The notes below the pieces were generated by a model, which was not told the DNA's origin, did no database searches, and saw only the letters and a list, made by a program, of their open reading frames with translations. From contig NZ_JAMXMX010000009.1 of the NCBI RefSeq assembly GCF_024055725.1, positions 237,359-301,358 of the forward strand: 64,000 bases of DNA, given 5' to 3'. The DNA comes from Actinoallomurus spadix. Its GTDB lineage: Bacteria; Actinomycetota; Actinomycetes; Streptosporangiales; Streptosporangiaceae. Made by a program: the position numbers and the translations under genes. Shown here piece by piece: positions 40,980 to 49,482 of the stretch (position 1 is the stretch's first letter; each line of letters begins with the position of its first letter).

Positions 40980-42179
40980 TCACTTGCGTTCGCCGGCGGT
41001 CTCGCTCGGGAACTTCGTTTGGTGACGGCGGAGCGGCCCGCGCGGCCCCGAGGTGACCAGCCGCTCTAGATTCGTCGTCCGGCGGCCCCTCAGCGTCCGG
41101 TTCGCTATCACGCCGCCGACACGTCCCGTCCCGCGCCTGCGGCGACCGCCGGCGGCACCGGCACCAACGCCGCGACCGCCGAACGCGGACGGCCAGTGCT
41201 TCGTCTCCCAGAACTTCCAGCCCTCGCGGATCGTCGGGAAGACCGCGGTGCCCGAGTTGATCATGAGCCGGCCACAGTCGTGGTAGATCTTCCACTCCTC
41301 GAACCCGACCCGCAGGCCGAACACCCGATAACGCACATGCCCGATCATTCCCTTGGTCACGTGAACGGTGTACTGATGCCCGCTTTCAATGGAGTGCTCT
41401 TCCTCGACCTCCGGGTGCAGGTCCTTCCTGACGCGGGCGACGAAGTTCTGGATGTTGGTATCGACGGCCGTTTCCTTCTCCAATTCGACATGGAGTCTGA
41501 CCGTATGCACGCGCCTGAGCCAGACCTGCATGTCGCCCCCGGGCCCGTCGACGAAGTACGAGTTCGGCACGAAGAGGTCGACCGGTTTCGTGTAGCGAAG
41601 GCGGAAGTAGACGCGGGGGTCGCAGCGCGTCCGGAGCGGCACCAGCCACGGACGGCGCGGCCTCGGGAACGCCGTCGGCGTCGGTGAGGCGGAGGCCGCC
41701 GATGAGGCCGAGGCGCTGGGCGTGGCACCGATCGACACCGTGATGCCGCTGGACTCCGGCGCCGGCGCCGGACTGACGGTGGGCGACGCCGACGCCGACG
41801 CCGTGGCCGTCGCCGTGGCAGTGGCCGTTGCAGTGGCCGAGGACGTCACGGTGGGTGAGGCCGTCACGGTCGCGGTGGGTGACGGAGTCGGGCTCGCGGA
41901 CGGGCCGGCGGCGGGCCGCGGGCCCGGCCTCGGACCCCGCGGGGCGACGACGCGCGGAGCGGCCCGGCGGACTCGGCGCATCGCCGCCGGGGCGGCGGGA
42001 CCCGGCACCCCGGCGCCCGTACTGGGCGACGAGGACACCCCGCGCCCCGAGGCGGCCCGCACGGGAGCGAGGGACGAGACGGCCACGGCGACGATGACGC
42101 TCAATGACCCGACGGCGACCGAGCCCGGCACCGTCCTCAGGAAGGTAAAGACCGCGGCGTTCATCCGGGGATCACGCAT
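40980..42179 (-). CDS. Secreted repeat-rich protein with unknown C-terminal domain
   Basis: A 399-residue protein. A signal peptide (about residues 1-42, ending PVRAAS) is followed by a 120-residue Pro/Ser/Thr/Ala linker with Thr-Ala and Ser-Ala dipeptide runs, then a globular domain of about 180 residues rich in aromatic residues (PRVYFRLRYTKPVDLF, VHVTKGMIGHVRYRVFGLRV, GWKFWETKHW) and a very basic tail. The layout suggests an exported, possibly wall-penetrating protein. The alternating beta-like segments recall pore-forming or adhesin folds, but no family is recognised. ATG 42179 was chosen; 42164 is possible. The 42180-42460 stretch shows nothing. Confidence 0.75.
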   Translation of the reverse strand: MRDPRMNAAVFTFLRTVPGSVAVGSLSVIVAVAVSSLAPVRAASGRGVSSSPSTGAGVPGPAAPAAMRRVRRAAPRVVAPRGPRPGPRPAAGPSASPTPSPTATVTASPTVTSSATATATATATATASASASPTVSPAPAPESSGITVSIGATPSASASSAASASPTPTAFPRPRRPWLVPLRTRCDPRVYFRLRYTKPVDLFVPNSYFVDGPGGDMQVWLRRVHTVRLHVELEKETAVDTNIQNFVARVRKDLHPEVEEEHSIESGHQYTVHVTKGMIGHVRYRVFGLRVGFEEWKIYHDCGRLMINSGTAVFPTIREGWKFWETKHWPSAFGGRGVGAGAAGGRRRRGTGRVGGVIANRTLRGRRTTNLERLVTSGPRGPLRRHQTKFPSETAGERK

Positions 42180-42460
42180 TGGTTCACCATTTCCGTGCAA
42201 CGCGGCATTTCGTCCACATCGGAATGACGAGAACGCCGCGAAGCGCCTCCCAACAAAGCACCATTGATGAAGATCGGGCCTCTTCCAGAGCAGACGGTAA
42301 CATGACACCAAAGGAAAACACGGAAGGCACGGAGCGCGTTCCCCGGAGAAGCCTCGGTGCGAATTCCCCTGGCCTGCCCGGCCCGGGGCGGGCGGCGGTG
42401 GGTCCGTCGACGTGAACGACGGCCGGCCGTCCACCTGAGCCTGATGGCATCCCCATCGTC

Positions 42461-43099
42461 GTGATCGCGTCCTACGATGTGATCGTGCCGGGGTCGTACA
42501 CGTGGTTGCGCCTAACCGAGGCCGACATGGTCGAGTTGCGCGATCTCGTGTCCGGGCGTTCGACGGTGCTGCGCCGCCCGCCTCCCGACCTGCTGGCCAT
42601 GGACGACATCGTCCGGCTCGAGGCACTCGCGTTCCGTGGGGTCAGCGGACCGCAGGCGGAGCTCTTCGGCGCGCTGGACACCGACCCGCTGCGGGTCCTC
42701 ACCGGCATGAACTGGCTCATCGCCTTCTGGGCGGTGCTGTGGGACCTGCGCGCGGCCGAGCCCGCGGGCGACCTGGTCCGTACGCTCGACTACGACGGCC
42801 CCTGGCGTAAGGGTGCCACCCCCGAGCAGGAGCAGGTGTGGCGGTCGATGAGCCAGCGGGTCCGCACCGGGGTGTTCGCCGCGCTCACGGGGAGCCCGGA
42901 GTCCCATCGGGTGTACGCCGACGAGGTCCGCCGGCTCGCACCGGACGTCTTCCTGCACGTCACATTGACGATCATGGACACGCTGAGCCGCAACCTGACC
43001 CGGCAGGGACTCGAGCTCGCCGGCATGGCGGCCGAGCTCGAGGCGTACACCGAGCCCGGCCGGCCGGGCGGGGGGCCGTCGTTCAGCCCACCGCGCTGA
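42461..43099 (+). CDS. Hypothetical protein
   Basis: A 212-residue helical protein without a recognised domain. Notable segments are MDDIVRLEALAFRGVSG and a central Trp-rich helix (MNWLIAFWAVLWDLRAAE), then a long C-terminal helical region. Codon use is typical of the genome. The start is uncertain: GTG 42461, GTG 42479 and GTG 42485 are all in frame and none has a good ribosome-binding site. It converges with the thioesterase gene. Confidence 0.65.
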   Translation: MIASYDVIVPGSYTWLRLTEADMVELRDLVSGRSTVLRRPPPDLLAMDDIVRLEALAFRGVSGPQAELFGALDTDPLRVLTGMNWLIAFWAVLWDLRAAEPAGDLVRTLDYDGPWRKGATPEQEQVWRSMSQRVRTGVFAALTGSPESHRVYADEVRRLAPDVFLHVTLTIMDTLSRNLTRQGLELAGMAAELEAYTEPGRPGGGPSFSPPR

Positions 43100-43107
43100 G
43101 CACCCCG

Positions 43108-43749
43108 TCAGCGCGCCGGCATGACGAACACCGCGGTCGCCTCTGCGGTGACCTGCCCGTCCGGCCCCGTGATGCGGCTCTCGACGAAGGTCTTGCGCCC
43201 GTCGACCCGCACCGTCCTGGCCTCGGCGGTCAGGGGAACGCCCAGCGGTGTCGGCCGCCGGTAGCGCAGGTCCAGCCCCGCGGTCATGCCGGGCGTGCCG
43301 TTGGCGGACGCGGCCGCGCCGGACAGGTGGTCGAGGATCATCGCCGACACGCCGCCGTGCACGAATCCCGGAGGGCCCTCGTACAGCACGCCGAGGGTGA
43401 ACTCGCTGCGCGCGGTGCCGTCGGGCAGCACGCCGATCTCCAGCGGCGGTGCGAGGACGTTGAGCGCGCCGGTGACCGGGCTGCCGAGCTGGCGGACGGC
43501 CCCGCCCTCGTCCACGTCGGCGCCCGGCGGGACGCCCCGGCCGGCCTCGGCGAGCCGCCGGGTCGCCAGCTCGACCTCGCGGGCGGCGGCGGCGACCTCG
43601 TCCCGGCCGGCGCGGGTCAGGACGACCAGCTCCGACAGCTCCCGAACGCGCGCGGCCAACTCGGCGAGGCCGGTGACCCGTGTCTCGTCGACCTCCTGCC
43701 GCCCGCGCTCCTCGAACACCCGCCGCATGGCCGCCCAAGCGTCGGTCAC
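43108..43749 (-). CDS. PaaI-type hotdog thioesterase with N-terminal helical extension
   Basis: A 213-residue protein. The C-terminal half is a hotdog domain with the PaaI/4HBT core PPGFVHGGVSAMILDHLSGAAA and a LDLRYRRPTPLGVPL strand. The N-terminal 80 residues form a helical, probably coiled-coil, extension not usual for this family. It should hydrolyse acyl-CoA thioesters. GGAGG precedes the GTG. It is divergent from the zinc dehydrogenase, and the KstR2-like palindrome at 43878 lies between them. Confidence 0.88.
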   Translation of the reverse strand: MTDAWAAMRRVFEERGRQEVDETRVTGLAELAARVRELSELVVLTRAGRDEVAAAAREVELATRRLAEAGRGVPPGADVDEGGAVRQLGSPVTGALNVLAPPLEIGVLPDGTARSEFTLGVLYEGPPGFVHGGVSAMILDHLSGAAASANGTPGMTAGLDLRYRRPTPLGVPLTAEARTVRVDGRKTFVESRITGPDGQVTAEATAVFVMPAR

Positions 43750-43877
43750 GGGACCTCCTTCGCCGGAGGGGTGACCCCAGGTGCCGTGCCCGTGGCCCGT
43801 TCGCCGCGCTCACTCCCCGGCCGCCCCACCTCGATACCGAGCTGAATCCTAAACCGCACCATCTCCGCGGTCACTCG

Positions 43878-43895
43878 ACCAAGCAAATGCTTGGT
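43878..43895. promoter_or_regulatory. KstR2-like operator between thioesterase and alcohol dehydrogenase
   Basis: ACCAAGCA-AA-TGCTTGGT has perfect eight-base arms. Bases 43882-43895 match the KstR2 consensus with one mismatch. It lies 31 bp before the dehydrogenase ATG and 129 bp from the thioesterase start. Confidence 0.75.
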
Positions 43896-43925
43896 GTTAA
43901 CGTCCCCTCCATGGCGGGAGAACGG

Positions 43926-45029
43926 ATGGCACGCGCGGCGGTGGTCCGGGAGTTCGGCGTCCCGATGGACCTGACCGAGATACGGATTCAGCCGCCCCGC
44001 GGCGGTGAGGTCCTCGTGCGGATCGCGGCATCCGGGGTCTGCGGCTCGGACCTCAAGGCGCTCGACGGCCACAGCCCGGTCGCGCGGCAACCGCCGCTCG
44101 TTCTCGGCCATGAGAGCGCCGGTGTGGTGGCCGAGGTGGGGCCGGGCGTCACGAGCGTACGGCCCGGCGACCATGTGATCATCGCGATGAACGGCCCGTG
44201 CGGGCGCTGCCGCAACTGCTCACGCGGCCGTGTGCACCTGTGCTCCGGCCGTGCCCGGCTGAACGCGATCACGGGCCTGATGGGCGACGGCACCACCCGG
44301 CTCACGGTCGACGGCGTCCCCGCCCGGCCCATGATCGGGATCGGGTCGTTCGCGGAGTACGCCGTGGTCGGCGAGGCGGCCTGCGTCAAGGTGCGCGCCG
44401 AGGCGCCGCTCGACCTGCTCGCTCTGACGGCCTGCGCGGTCGTCACCGGCGTCGGCGCGGTCCTGAACACCGCACGGGTCGAGGCGGGGGCGAGCGTGCT
44501 GGTCGTCGGCTGCGGCGGCGTCGGCCTCAACGTCGTCCAGGGCTCGGTCCTCGCGGGCGCCACGACGATCATCGCGGCCGATGTCGTGCCCGCCAAGCTC
44601 ACGCTGGCCGAGGAGTTCGGCGCGACGCACACGATCCTCGCCACCGAGGACCTGCCCGCCCAGGTCGGCGAGATCGTACGCGGCGGCACCGACTACGCCT
44701 TCGACGTCACCGGCGACATCGCCGCGATCGCCCAGGCGTTCGCGGCGACGCAGCCGGGCGGCACCACCGTGATGGTCGGCAGCCCGCCCGCCGGCCGGCC
44801 GCTGTCGATCCCCCCGCAGGCGCTGTTCGCCTCCCGCCGCCTGATGGGCACCCAGGGCGGTGACGCCGTGCCCCGCCGCGACCTCCCTCTCCTCGCCGAC
44901 CTGCACCGCCGCGGCCGCCTCAACTTGGAGAGCCTGGTCAGCGAACGCGTCCCCCTCGACAAGATCAACGACGCCGTCGACCACGTACGCTCCGGCGCGG
45001 TCGCCCGCTCCGTCATCGTCTTCGACTGA
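43926..45029 (+). CDS. Zinc-dependent alcohol dehydrogenase (MDR family)
   Basis: A 367-residue medium-chain dehydrogenase. Catalytic zinc ligands lie in GVCGSDLKALDG and GHESAG. The structural zinc loop CGRCRNCSRGRVHLC has all four Cys. VLVVGCGGVGLNVVQG is the Rossmann motif, with AADV indicating NAD. GGGAG supports ATG 43926; ATG 43911 is alternative. It is single, 31 bp from a perfect-arm KstR2-like operator, and probably oxidises an alcohol intermediate of the proposed pathway. Confidence 0.93.
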   Translation: MARAAVVREFGVPMDLTEIRIQPPRGGEVLVRIAASGVCGSDLKALDGHSPVARQPPLVLGHESAGVVAEVGPGVTSVRPGDHVIIAMNGPCGRCRNCSRGRVHLCSGRARLNAITGLMGDGTTRLTVDGVPARPMIGIGSFAEYAVVGEAACVKVRAEAPLDLLALTACAVVTGVGAVLNTARVEAGASVLVVGCGGVGLNVVQGSVLAGATTIIAADVVPAKLTLAEEFGATHTILATEDLPAQVGEIVRGGTDYAFDVTGDIAAIAQAFAATQPGGTTVMVGSPPAGRPLSIPPQALFASRRLMGTQGGDAVPRRDLPLLADLHRRGRLNLESLVSERVPLDKINDAVDHVRSGAVARSVIVFD

Positions 45030-45040
45030 TCAGCCGAACG

Positions 45041-48000
45041 TCAGCCCACCCGCAGCCGCCGTCCCAGCAGGTGCCCGTTCCGCACGTCCTGCCCCCGCTC
45101 GATGTAGACGGTGACCCGCCTCAGCCTTGCCAGCGGCGCCAGGTCGATCCCCGGCGTCACGTCCCTCAGGTAGAGGCTACGCAGCTTCCCGAGGCCCTGA
45201 AGCGGAGTCAGGTCGGTCACGGCGGGGCAGTTGCGCAGCCAGACGGTCTCCAGTCCCGTCAACTCGCCCAGTGGTGTCAGGTCGCGTATCCCGGTGTCCT
45301 CGAGATCGAGATGGACGAGGTCCCGGAACTCGGCCAGTGGAGTGAAGTCGGTGACGGCCGCACAGCCCCAAAGGCCCAATTCCGTGAGATTCAAGCCGGT
45401 CAGAGGCCGTAGATCGTCGAACCAGAGCGAGTCGTTGAGGTACAGCTCGCGGACGTTCGGCAACCGCCTGACCAGATCTTCCAGTCCGGACGTGAGGGCG
45501 GCCCCGACCAGTCGAAGATCACGGACACCGTCGAGCCGGGGAAGGCGATCGAGGTCCCGCAACGCCCCGCAGTTGATGAGACCGAGCGTCTCCAAGGAGG
45601 TCTGGGCCTTCAGCGGTGAGAAGTCCGTCACCTCGTCCAGGTGGCCCAAGAGCAGGGTGCGGAGCTGGGGAAGATCCGCGACGAAGTCCAGCTTCCGGAC
45701 TTCGGGAGCCCACAGGCGAAGACCCGTCAGTCGCGGCAGCCGGCAGAGCGGTGTGAAGTCGTCGATGACGGCCCGCGTCGAGATGTGCAGCTCTTCCAGG
45801 CTCTCGCTGTGCGCGGCGAGAGGGCGAAGGTCACCGGAGTGCAACCGGGCGACCTGCAGTCCTCGCAGCGGGTGCCCGACCCGGTGAAGGAACGACAGGT
45901 CGGTCACCTCATCCTTGAAGCAGGTGAGTGAGGTCAGCCGGCCGATGTGCCGAACCGCAGGCAGCAGCCGCGACAAGGGCACGGACAGCCACCCATCGGT
46001 CAGCGGGGTTTCGGCGAGGACCCGACGCGCGTAGTTTTCCGCGTCGAAGTACTCCCAGCCTCTGATGAGTTCCTCCTGAACGAGGTCCCGTGCCTCGGTG
46101 CCGTAGCCGGCGAGCAGGTCGAGGGCGCGTGGGCCGTTGACCAGCCAGGCGGTGCGGACGACGGCGCGCGCGGCGGCGGGGGTCAGGCCATCGAGGTTCT
46201 TGGGAAGTCGGTCGAGGATCGTCTCGCCGACGTTCGACAGGGAACGCGCCGAAGCCAGGTCGCGGGGCGGGACGAGGTCGTCGAGGCAGGCGTCGACGGC
46301 GTCCCGGAGCTCGGCCGGGATGGCAGGGAGGGTCTCCAGGCAGCCGGCGACGAGCAGTTTGAGGCGGCGGGCGTGGCGCGGTTCGGCCTCGATCCGGCGG
46401 AACAGGCCGCCGAGCAGCTCGGCGCGTTGTGGGGCGTTGCCGTGGCCGGCCGCCATGATGATCGTCTCGCGCCACTGGTCCTTGTGGGCCTGGGCGAGCA
46501 GGGGTTCGAGGTCGCCGTCGTCGGCGAACTGCTTGGCCGTCAGGTACTCCTGCACGGTGCGGTGGACGAAGTCGATCCGCCCGGGCACCGGCTCGCGGAG
46601 CACGCCGCTGCGCTCCAGCAGGTGGTCGAGCACCGCCGCGGCGTCGGCGGGCGCGCTCGGCATCGTCGCGAGCCTGGTGCCGATCCAGCGGACCACCGCG
46701 TCCTTGGGCAGCTCGGTCCGCCCAGTGATCGACAGCCGCCAGGCCAGGTCCTGCAGGATCAGCATCTTCTGGGCGCGTTCGAGGACGAAGACGTCGTCGA
46801 CCGCGATCTGCCGTTCGACGTCGCGGCGTTCGAGCAGCAGCTCCAGCGCCGCCGCGTACAGGCCCATCCGGTCGCGGGGAAGCTGCTTCTCCCGGTCGAG
46901 GTTGAGCGCGCACAACATCGCGGCGAGCAGCGGGCTCCCGGCGAGGGCCCGCAGGTGGGGCGCCGACTCCAGCCGCGCCAGCAGCGCCGCCTCGAAGCCG
47001 GGGAGCTGCTCGGGGGCGCAGGGCAGGTCGCCCGCGTCGCGTACGGCCTCGTGCCAGTGCCGAATCAGCTCCTTGACGTCCGCCGGGGTCATCCGCTCCA
47101 GCAGCGCGGTCGCGAACCCCTCCCCCGCCAGCCAGTCGGCGCCCGCCGCCGCGGGCCGTGAGGTGACGACGACCCGCAGCCCCGGATACGCCGCGAGCAG
47201 CCCGCTGAGCCACGGCCGTACGGCTCGGCGGCGCGCGCCCGGCAGCTCGTCGACCCCGTCCACCATCAGCAGCGCCCGGCCGCTGCCGAGCACCCGGTGC
47301 GCCCAGCCCGCCGGCATGAGCCCGGCGATCGGGTCGGCGACGCCTTCGAGGAGGCGCTCGGGCGACGGGAGCGTCCCGCCGGTGTGGCTGCGCAGCTTGA
47401 CCAGGAACGGCACGCAGCCGTTCCAGTCCGCGAGGTCCCCGGTGAAAGTGCCGCGTGCCGCGGAGATCGCCAGCCAGCGCAGCAATGTGCTCTTACCGGA
47501 GCCCGCTTCGCCGCGGATCAGGGTCAGCGGCGCGCGCCCCAGCGCGGTCTCGACCCGAAGCGTCGCCTCCGCGGCCTGCGTCTCCTCCTTGCGCCACTCG
47601 TCGATCGGCAGTGAACGGACGGCGGACCGCCGCGACCGGGTGTGATCGGCGGAGTCCTCGTCCGTGGACACGCTGAGGCTGATGTAGGCCACGCTCAGCG
47701 TGGTGCGGGGCCGGTAGCGCTCGACCCGTACGCCGAACAGCTCCAGGACGTCCAAGGTCGTGCTGACGTGTTCGAGGTAGCGCCGCCGGAAGGCCTCGTC
47801 GGTGGCCGTGCCCTCCGGCGCGTCCAGCGTGCGGACGGGCAGGCGCGCCAGCAGCAGCGACACCTGATCCGCAACGGCCGTCAGCCGTGCCAGCGTCTCG
47901 GTCGACGCCCTGGGCCCGAACTGCGGCAGCTGCTGCACGATGCGGGCGAAGCAGTCGCAGCACTCGTCCAGCACGACGTCGTACAGCCGCGCCCCGGCCT

Positions 48001-48400
48001 CCCCGAGCTGCCCGTCGAGCGCGCGACGCGGCAGCCCGGCCCGTACGTGCGCGGCGAGGCGCACCGGATCCAGGTCGGTCGCCAGCAGCGCCCGGTCGGA
48101 CAGGTCGGCGCCGGCGAGGGTCTGGGCGACCTCGGCCAGCGCGGCGGTCTTGTCGTTCTCGCGCAGCCCGCCGTACTCGTGCCCGCACAGGGTGAGCAGC
48201 CGCTCGGCGACCTGGTCGGCGATGTCGTCGATCTGCCGCTCGAACCGGCGGCGCACGATCCGGTCGGGGAACCTGGACTGCATCAGGTCGACGAGGTCCC
48301 GGCTCCGCTCCCGCTCGGCGGACCGCCCGGTCAGCCAGGTCTGGGCGAGGTGCCCGCCCAGCGCCTTACCGACGGCGACGGCCACGGCCTCCAGTGCCAT
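45041..48400 (-). CDS. NACHT-domain NTPase with C-terminal leucine-rich repeats (bacterial NLR-like)
   Basis: An 1119-residue STAND NTPase. An N-terminal helical domain of about 280 residues (resembling NNH-type NACHT N-terminal domains) is followed by NACHT with Walker A GEAGSGKST (about 297-305) and Walker B ALLMVDGVDELP (about 375). A helical region follows, then about 12 leucine-rich repeats of 22-24 residues (817-1119, pattern LTxLxLWxCxxVTDFTPLAxF). This is the layout of bacterial NLR relatives, several of which are anti-phage sensors. The NYN nuclease gene lies just upstream on the same strand. A defence role is inference. Confidence 0.92.
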   Translation of the reverse strand: MALEAVAVAVGKALGGHLAQTWLTGRSAERERSRDLVDLMQSRFPDRIVRRRFERQIDDIADQVAERLLTLCGHEYGGLRENDKTAALAEVAQTLAGADLSDRALLATDLDPVRLAAHVRAGLPRRALDGQLGEAGARLYDVVLDECCDCFARIVQQLPQFGPRASTETLARLTAVADQVSLLLARLPVRTLDAPEGTATDEAFRRRYLEHVSTTLDVLELFGVRVERYRPRTTLSVAYISLSVSTDEDSADHTRSRRSAVRSLPIDEWRKEETQAAEATLRVETALGRAPLTLIRGEAGSGKSTLLRWLAISAARGTFTGDLADWNGCVPFLVKLRSHTGGTLPSPERLLEGVADPIAGLMPAGWAHRVLGSGRALLMVDGVDELPGARRRAVRPWLSGLLAAYPGLRVVVTSRPAAAGADWLAGEGFATALLERMTPADVKELIRHWHEAVRDAGDLPCAPEQLPGFEAALLARLESAPHLRALAGSPLLAAMLCALNLDREKQLPRDRMGLYAAALELLLERRDVERQIAVDDVFVLERAQKMLILQDLAWRLSITGRTELPKDAVVRWIGTRLATMPSAPADAAAVLDHLLERSGVLREPVPGRIDFVHRTVQEYLTAKQFADDGDLEPLLAQAHKDQWRETIIMAAGHGNAPQRAELLGGLFRRIEAEPRHARRLKLLVAGCLETLPAIPAELRDAVDACLDDLVPPRDLASARSLSNVGETILDRLPKNLDGLTPAAARAVVRTAWLVNGPRALDLLAGYGTEARDLVQEELIRGWEYFDAENYARRVLAETPLTDGWLSVPLSRLLPAVRHIGRLTSLTCFKDEVTDLSFLHRVGHPLRGLQVARLHSGDLRPLAAHSESLEELHISTRAVIDDFTPLCRLPRLTGLRLWAPEVRKLDFVADLPQLRTLLLGHLDEVTDFSPLKAQTSLETLGLINCGALRDLDRLPRLDGVRDLRLVGAALTSGLEDLVRRLPNVRELYLNDSLWFDDLRPLTGLNLTELGLWGCAAVTDFTPLAEFRDLVHLDLEDTGIRDLTPLGELTGLETVWLRNCPAVTDLTPLQGLGKLRSLYLRDVTPGIDLAPLARLRRVTVYIERGQDVRNGHLLGRRLRVG

Positions 48401-48546
48401 GCGAAGCCTCCCGAGACAGCCCGAACCGCATTATGGCGGAGTACTCCGCCTTAGACGCCGGTCCGCCCCCTCCGGCTCCGGGCTGCCGCCGAGGAAGATC
48501 CGTGAACCTGAGGATCCTCGGCAGCCGACCGCGGACTCAGCCACCG

Positions 48547-49179
48547 TCACGGCAATGCGTAGTCCGTCTCATCCTTGACATCCTGGTACGCCGCTTTATC
48601 GAGCCAATGACACCAGAGGTTGGCCGCACCCTTGATCGACAGCCGGCGGTTGTGTCGGCCATCGGCGCTCCATGCGGCGACCTCCGGTCTCGGCGGCCGC
48701 GATCTCGTGCCGGCCATCGAGGCGACTTCTTCGAGAGCGGGCTTGAGGTCGGTGTCCGTGGACATCAAGATTCCAACGTCGTATTGGCCACGCTCCGCCA
48801 TCAGCACATAGTCAAGAGCGATCTGGACATCTATCCCTTTTTCGACTGGTTTCTCCCCTTCGAGGCTCTCGCTCGGCCATCCGGCCGGATATCTCAGCGG
48901 CCGTGTCGTAAGGCTCATGGAGGGGGAACGGCTCCAGACGGCATGCTGACGTCGGCTGGCACCGTAACCCTTCGGATCCCGCTTACTGTCGGGCTGCCCG
49001 CGATAGACACGTACCTGGATCAGCTCACGGTCGAAAGGACTGTCCGCGGCCAGGCGTACGGAAAGGCGGACAGGATCGACCTGCCCATGCCAGTAGGGAG
49101 CGCCAAATGCATGGAACGCCGAGCGAGCTCCCTGGTAAACGTTCTGATAATCGAGAAAAACGATCACACGTTCAGGCAT
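48547..49179 (-). CDS. NYN-domain (LabA/PIN-like) nuclease
   Basis: A 210-residue NYN-domain protein. Conserved acidic sites are Asp10 with Asn13 in FLDYQNVYQ, Asp in KGIDVQIALDYV and the STDTDLKPALEE pair, which together form the PIN-like metal site. Members act as RNases or tRNA nickases and some serve as defence or toxin effectors. GGAGG precedes ATG 49179. It is 146 bp upstream of the NACHT gene in the same orientation, so co-transcription is plausible. Codon use is less GC-biased than its neighbours, suggesting recent acquisition. Confidence 0.9.
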   Translation of the reverse strand: MPERVIVFLDYQNVYQGARSAFHAFGAPYWHGQVDPVRLSVRLAADSPFDRELIQVRVYRGQPDSKRDPKGYGASRRQHAVWSRSPSMSLTTRPLRYPAGWPSESLEGEKPVEKGIDVQIALDYVLMAERGQYDVGILMSTDTDLKPALEEVASMAGTRSRPPRPEVAAWSADGRHNRRLSIKGAANLWCHWLDKAAYQDVKDETDYALP

Positions 49180-49219
49180 CACTACCTCCGTACGCGATGA
49201 CCCATAACATGAGGAGGTA

Positions 49220-49393
49220 ATGAACATACAAGGAATAACAAGATCAATAATCTGCCGAATTAATCGACAGAACACTCAAACCTTAAGAATCCCGACATAC
49301 GGTCGGCGCAGCCGAGAGCTGGTAAGCCTGGGCGACAGGCGCAAAAATAATCCCCGCCAGTGCGGGGAAGACCCGGACGGCGGGGAGCAGTGA
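49220..49393 (+). other. A+T-rich patch with a doubtful 57-codon ORF
   Basis: Bases 49189-49310 are markedly A+T-rich compared with the rest of the window. An ATG two bases after AGGAGGT opens a 57-codon frame beginning MNIQGITRSIICRINRQNTQ. The spacing is too short for efficient initiation and the 3' half overlaps a terminator, so coding is unlikely. Upstream bases probably hold the NYN promoter on the other strand. Confidence 0.2.
49343..49367 (-). terminator. Rho-independent terminator downstream of the LLM gene
   Basis: On the minus strand CCCCGC-ACTG-GCGGGG is followed by ATTATTTTT, a hairpin plus U tract, unusual for this genome. It lies 116 bp past the LLM stop at 49483. Confidence 0.7.
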
Positions 49394-49482
49394 TTTGAGG
49401 CTATCAGATCATCTGCCGATCATCCATAAGGCCGCATACAGCCGACCAGGTCGACTCGCCCCTCCGCCCGAACACCGATGGA

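Noticed and set aside
42302..42415. A short plus-strand frame before the 42461 gene
   Set aside because: No convincing ribosome-binding site, low-complexity C-terminus and no conserved features.
49346..49375. CCCCGCCAGTGCGGGGAAG resembles a type I-E CRISPR repeat of actinobacteria
   Set aside because: Only one copy, no spacers and no cas genes; on the minus strand it is a hairpin followed by a U tract, better explained as a terminator.
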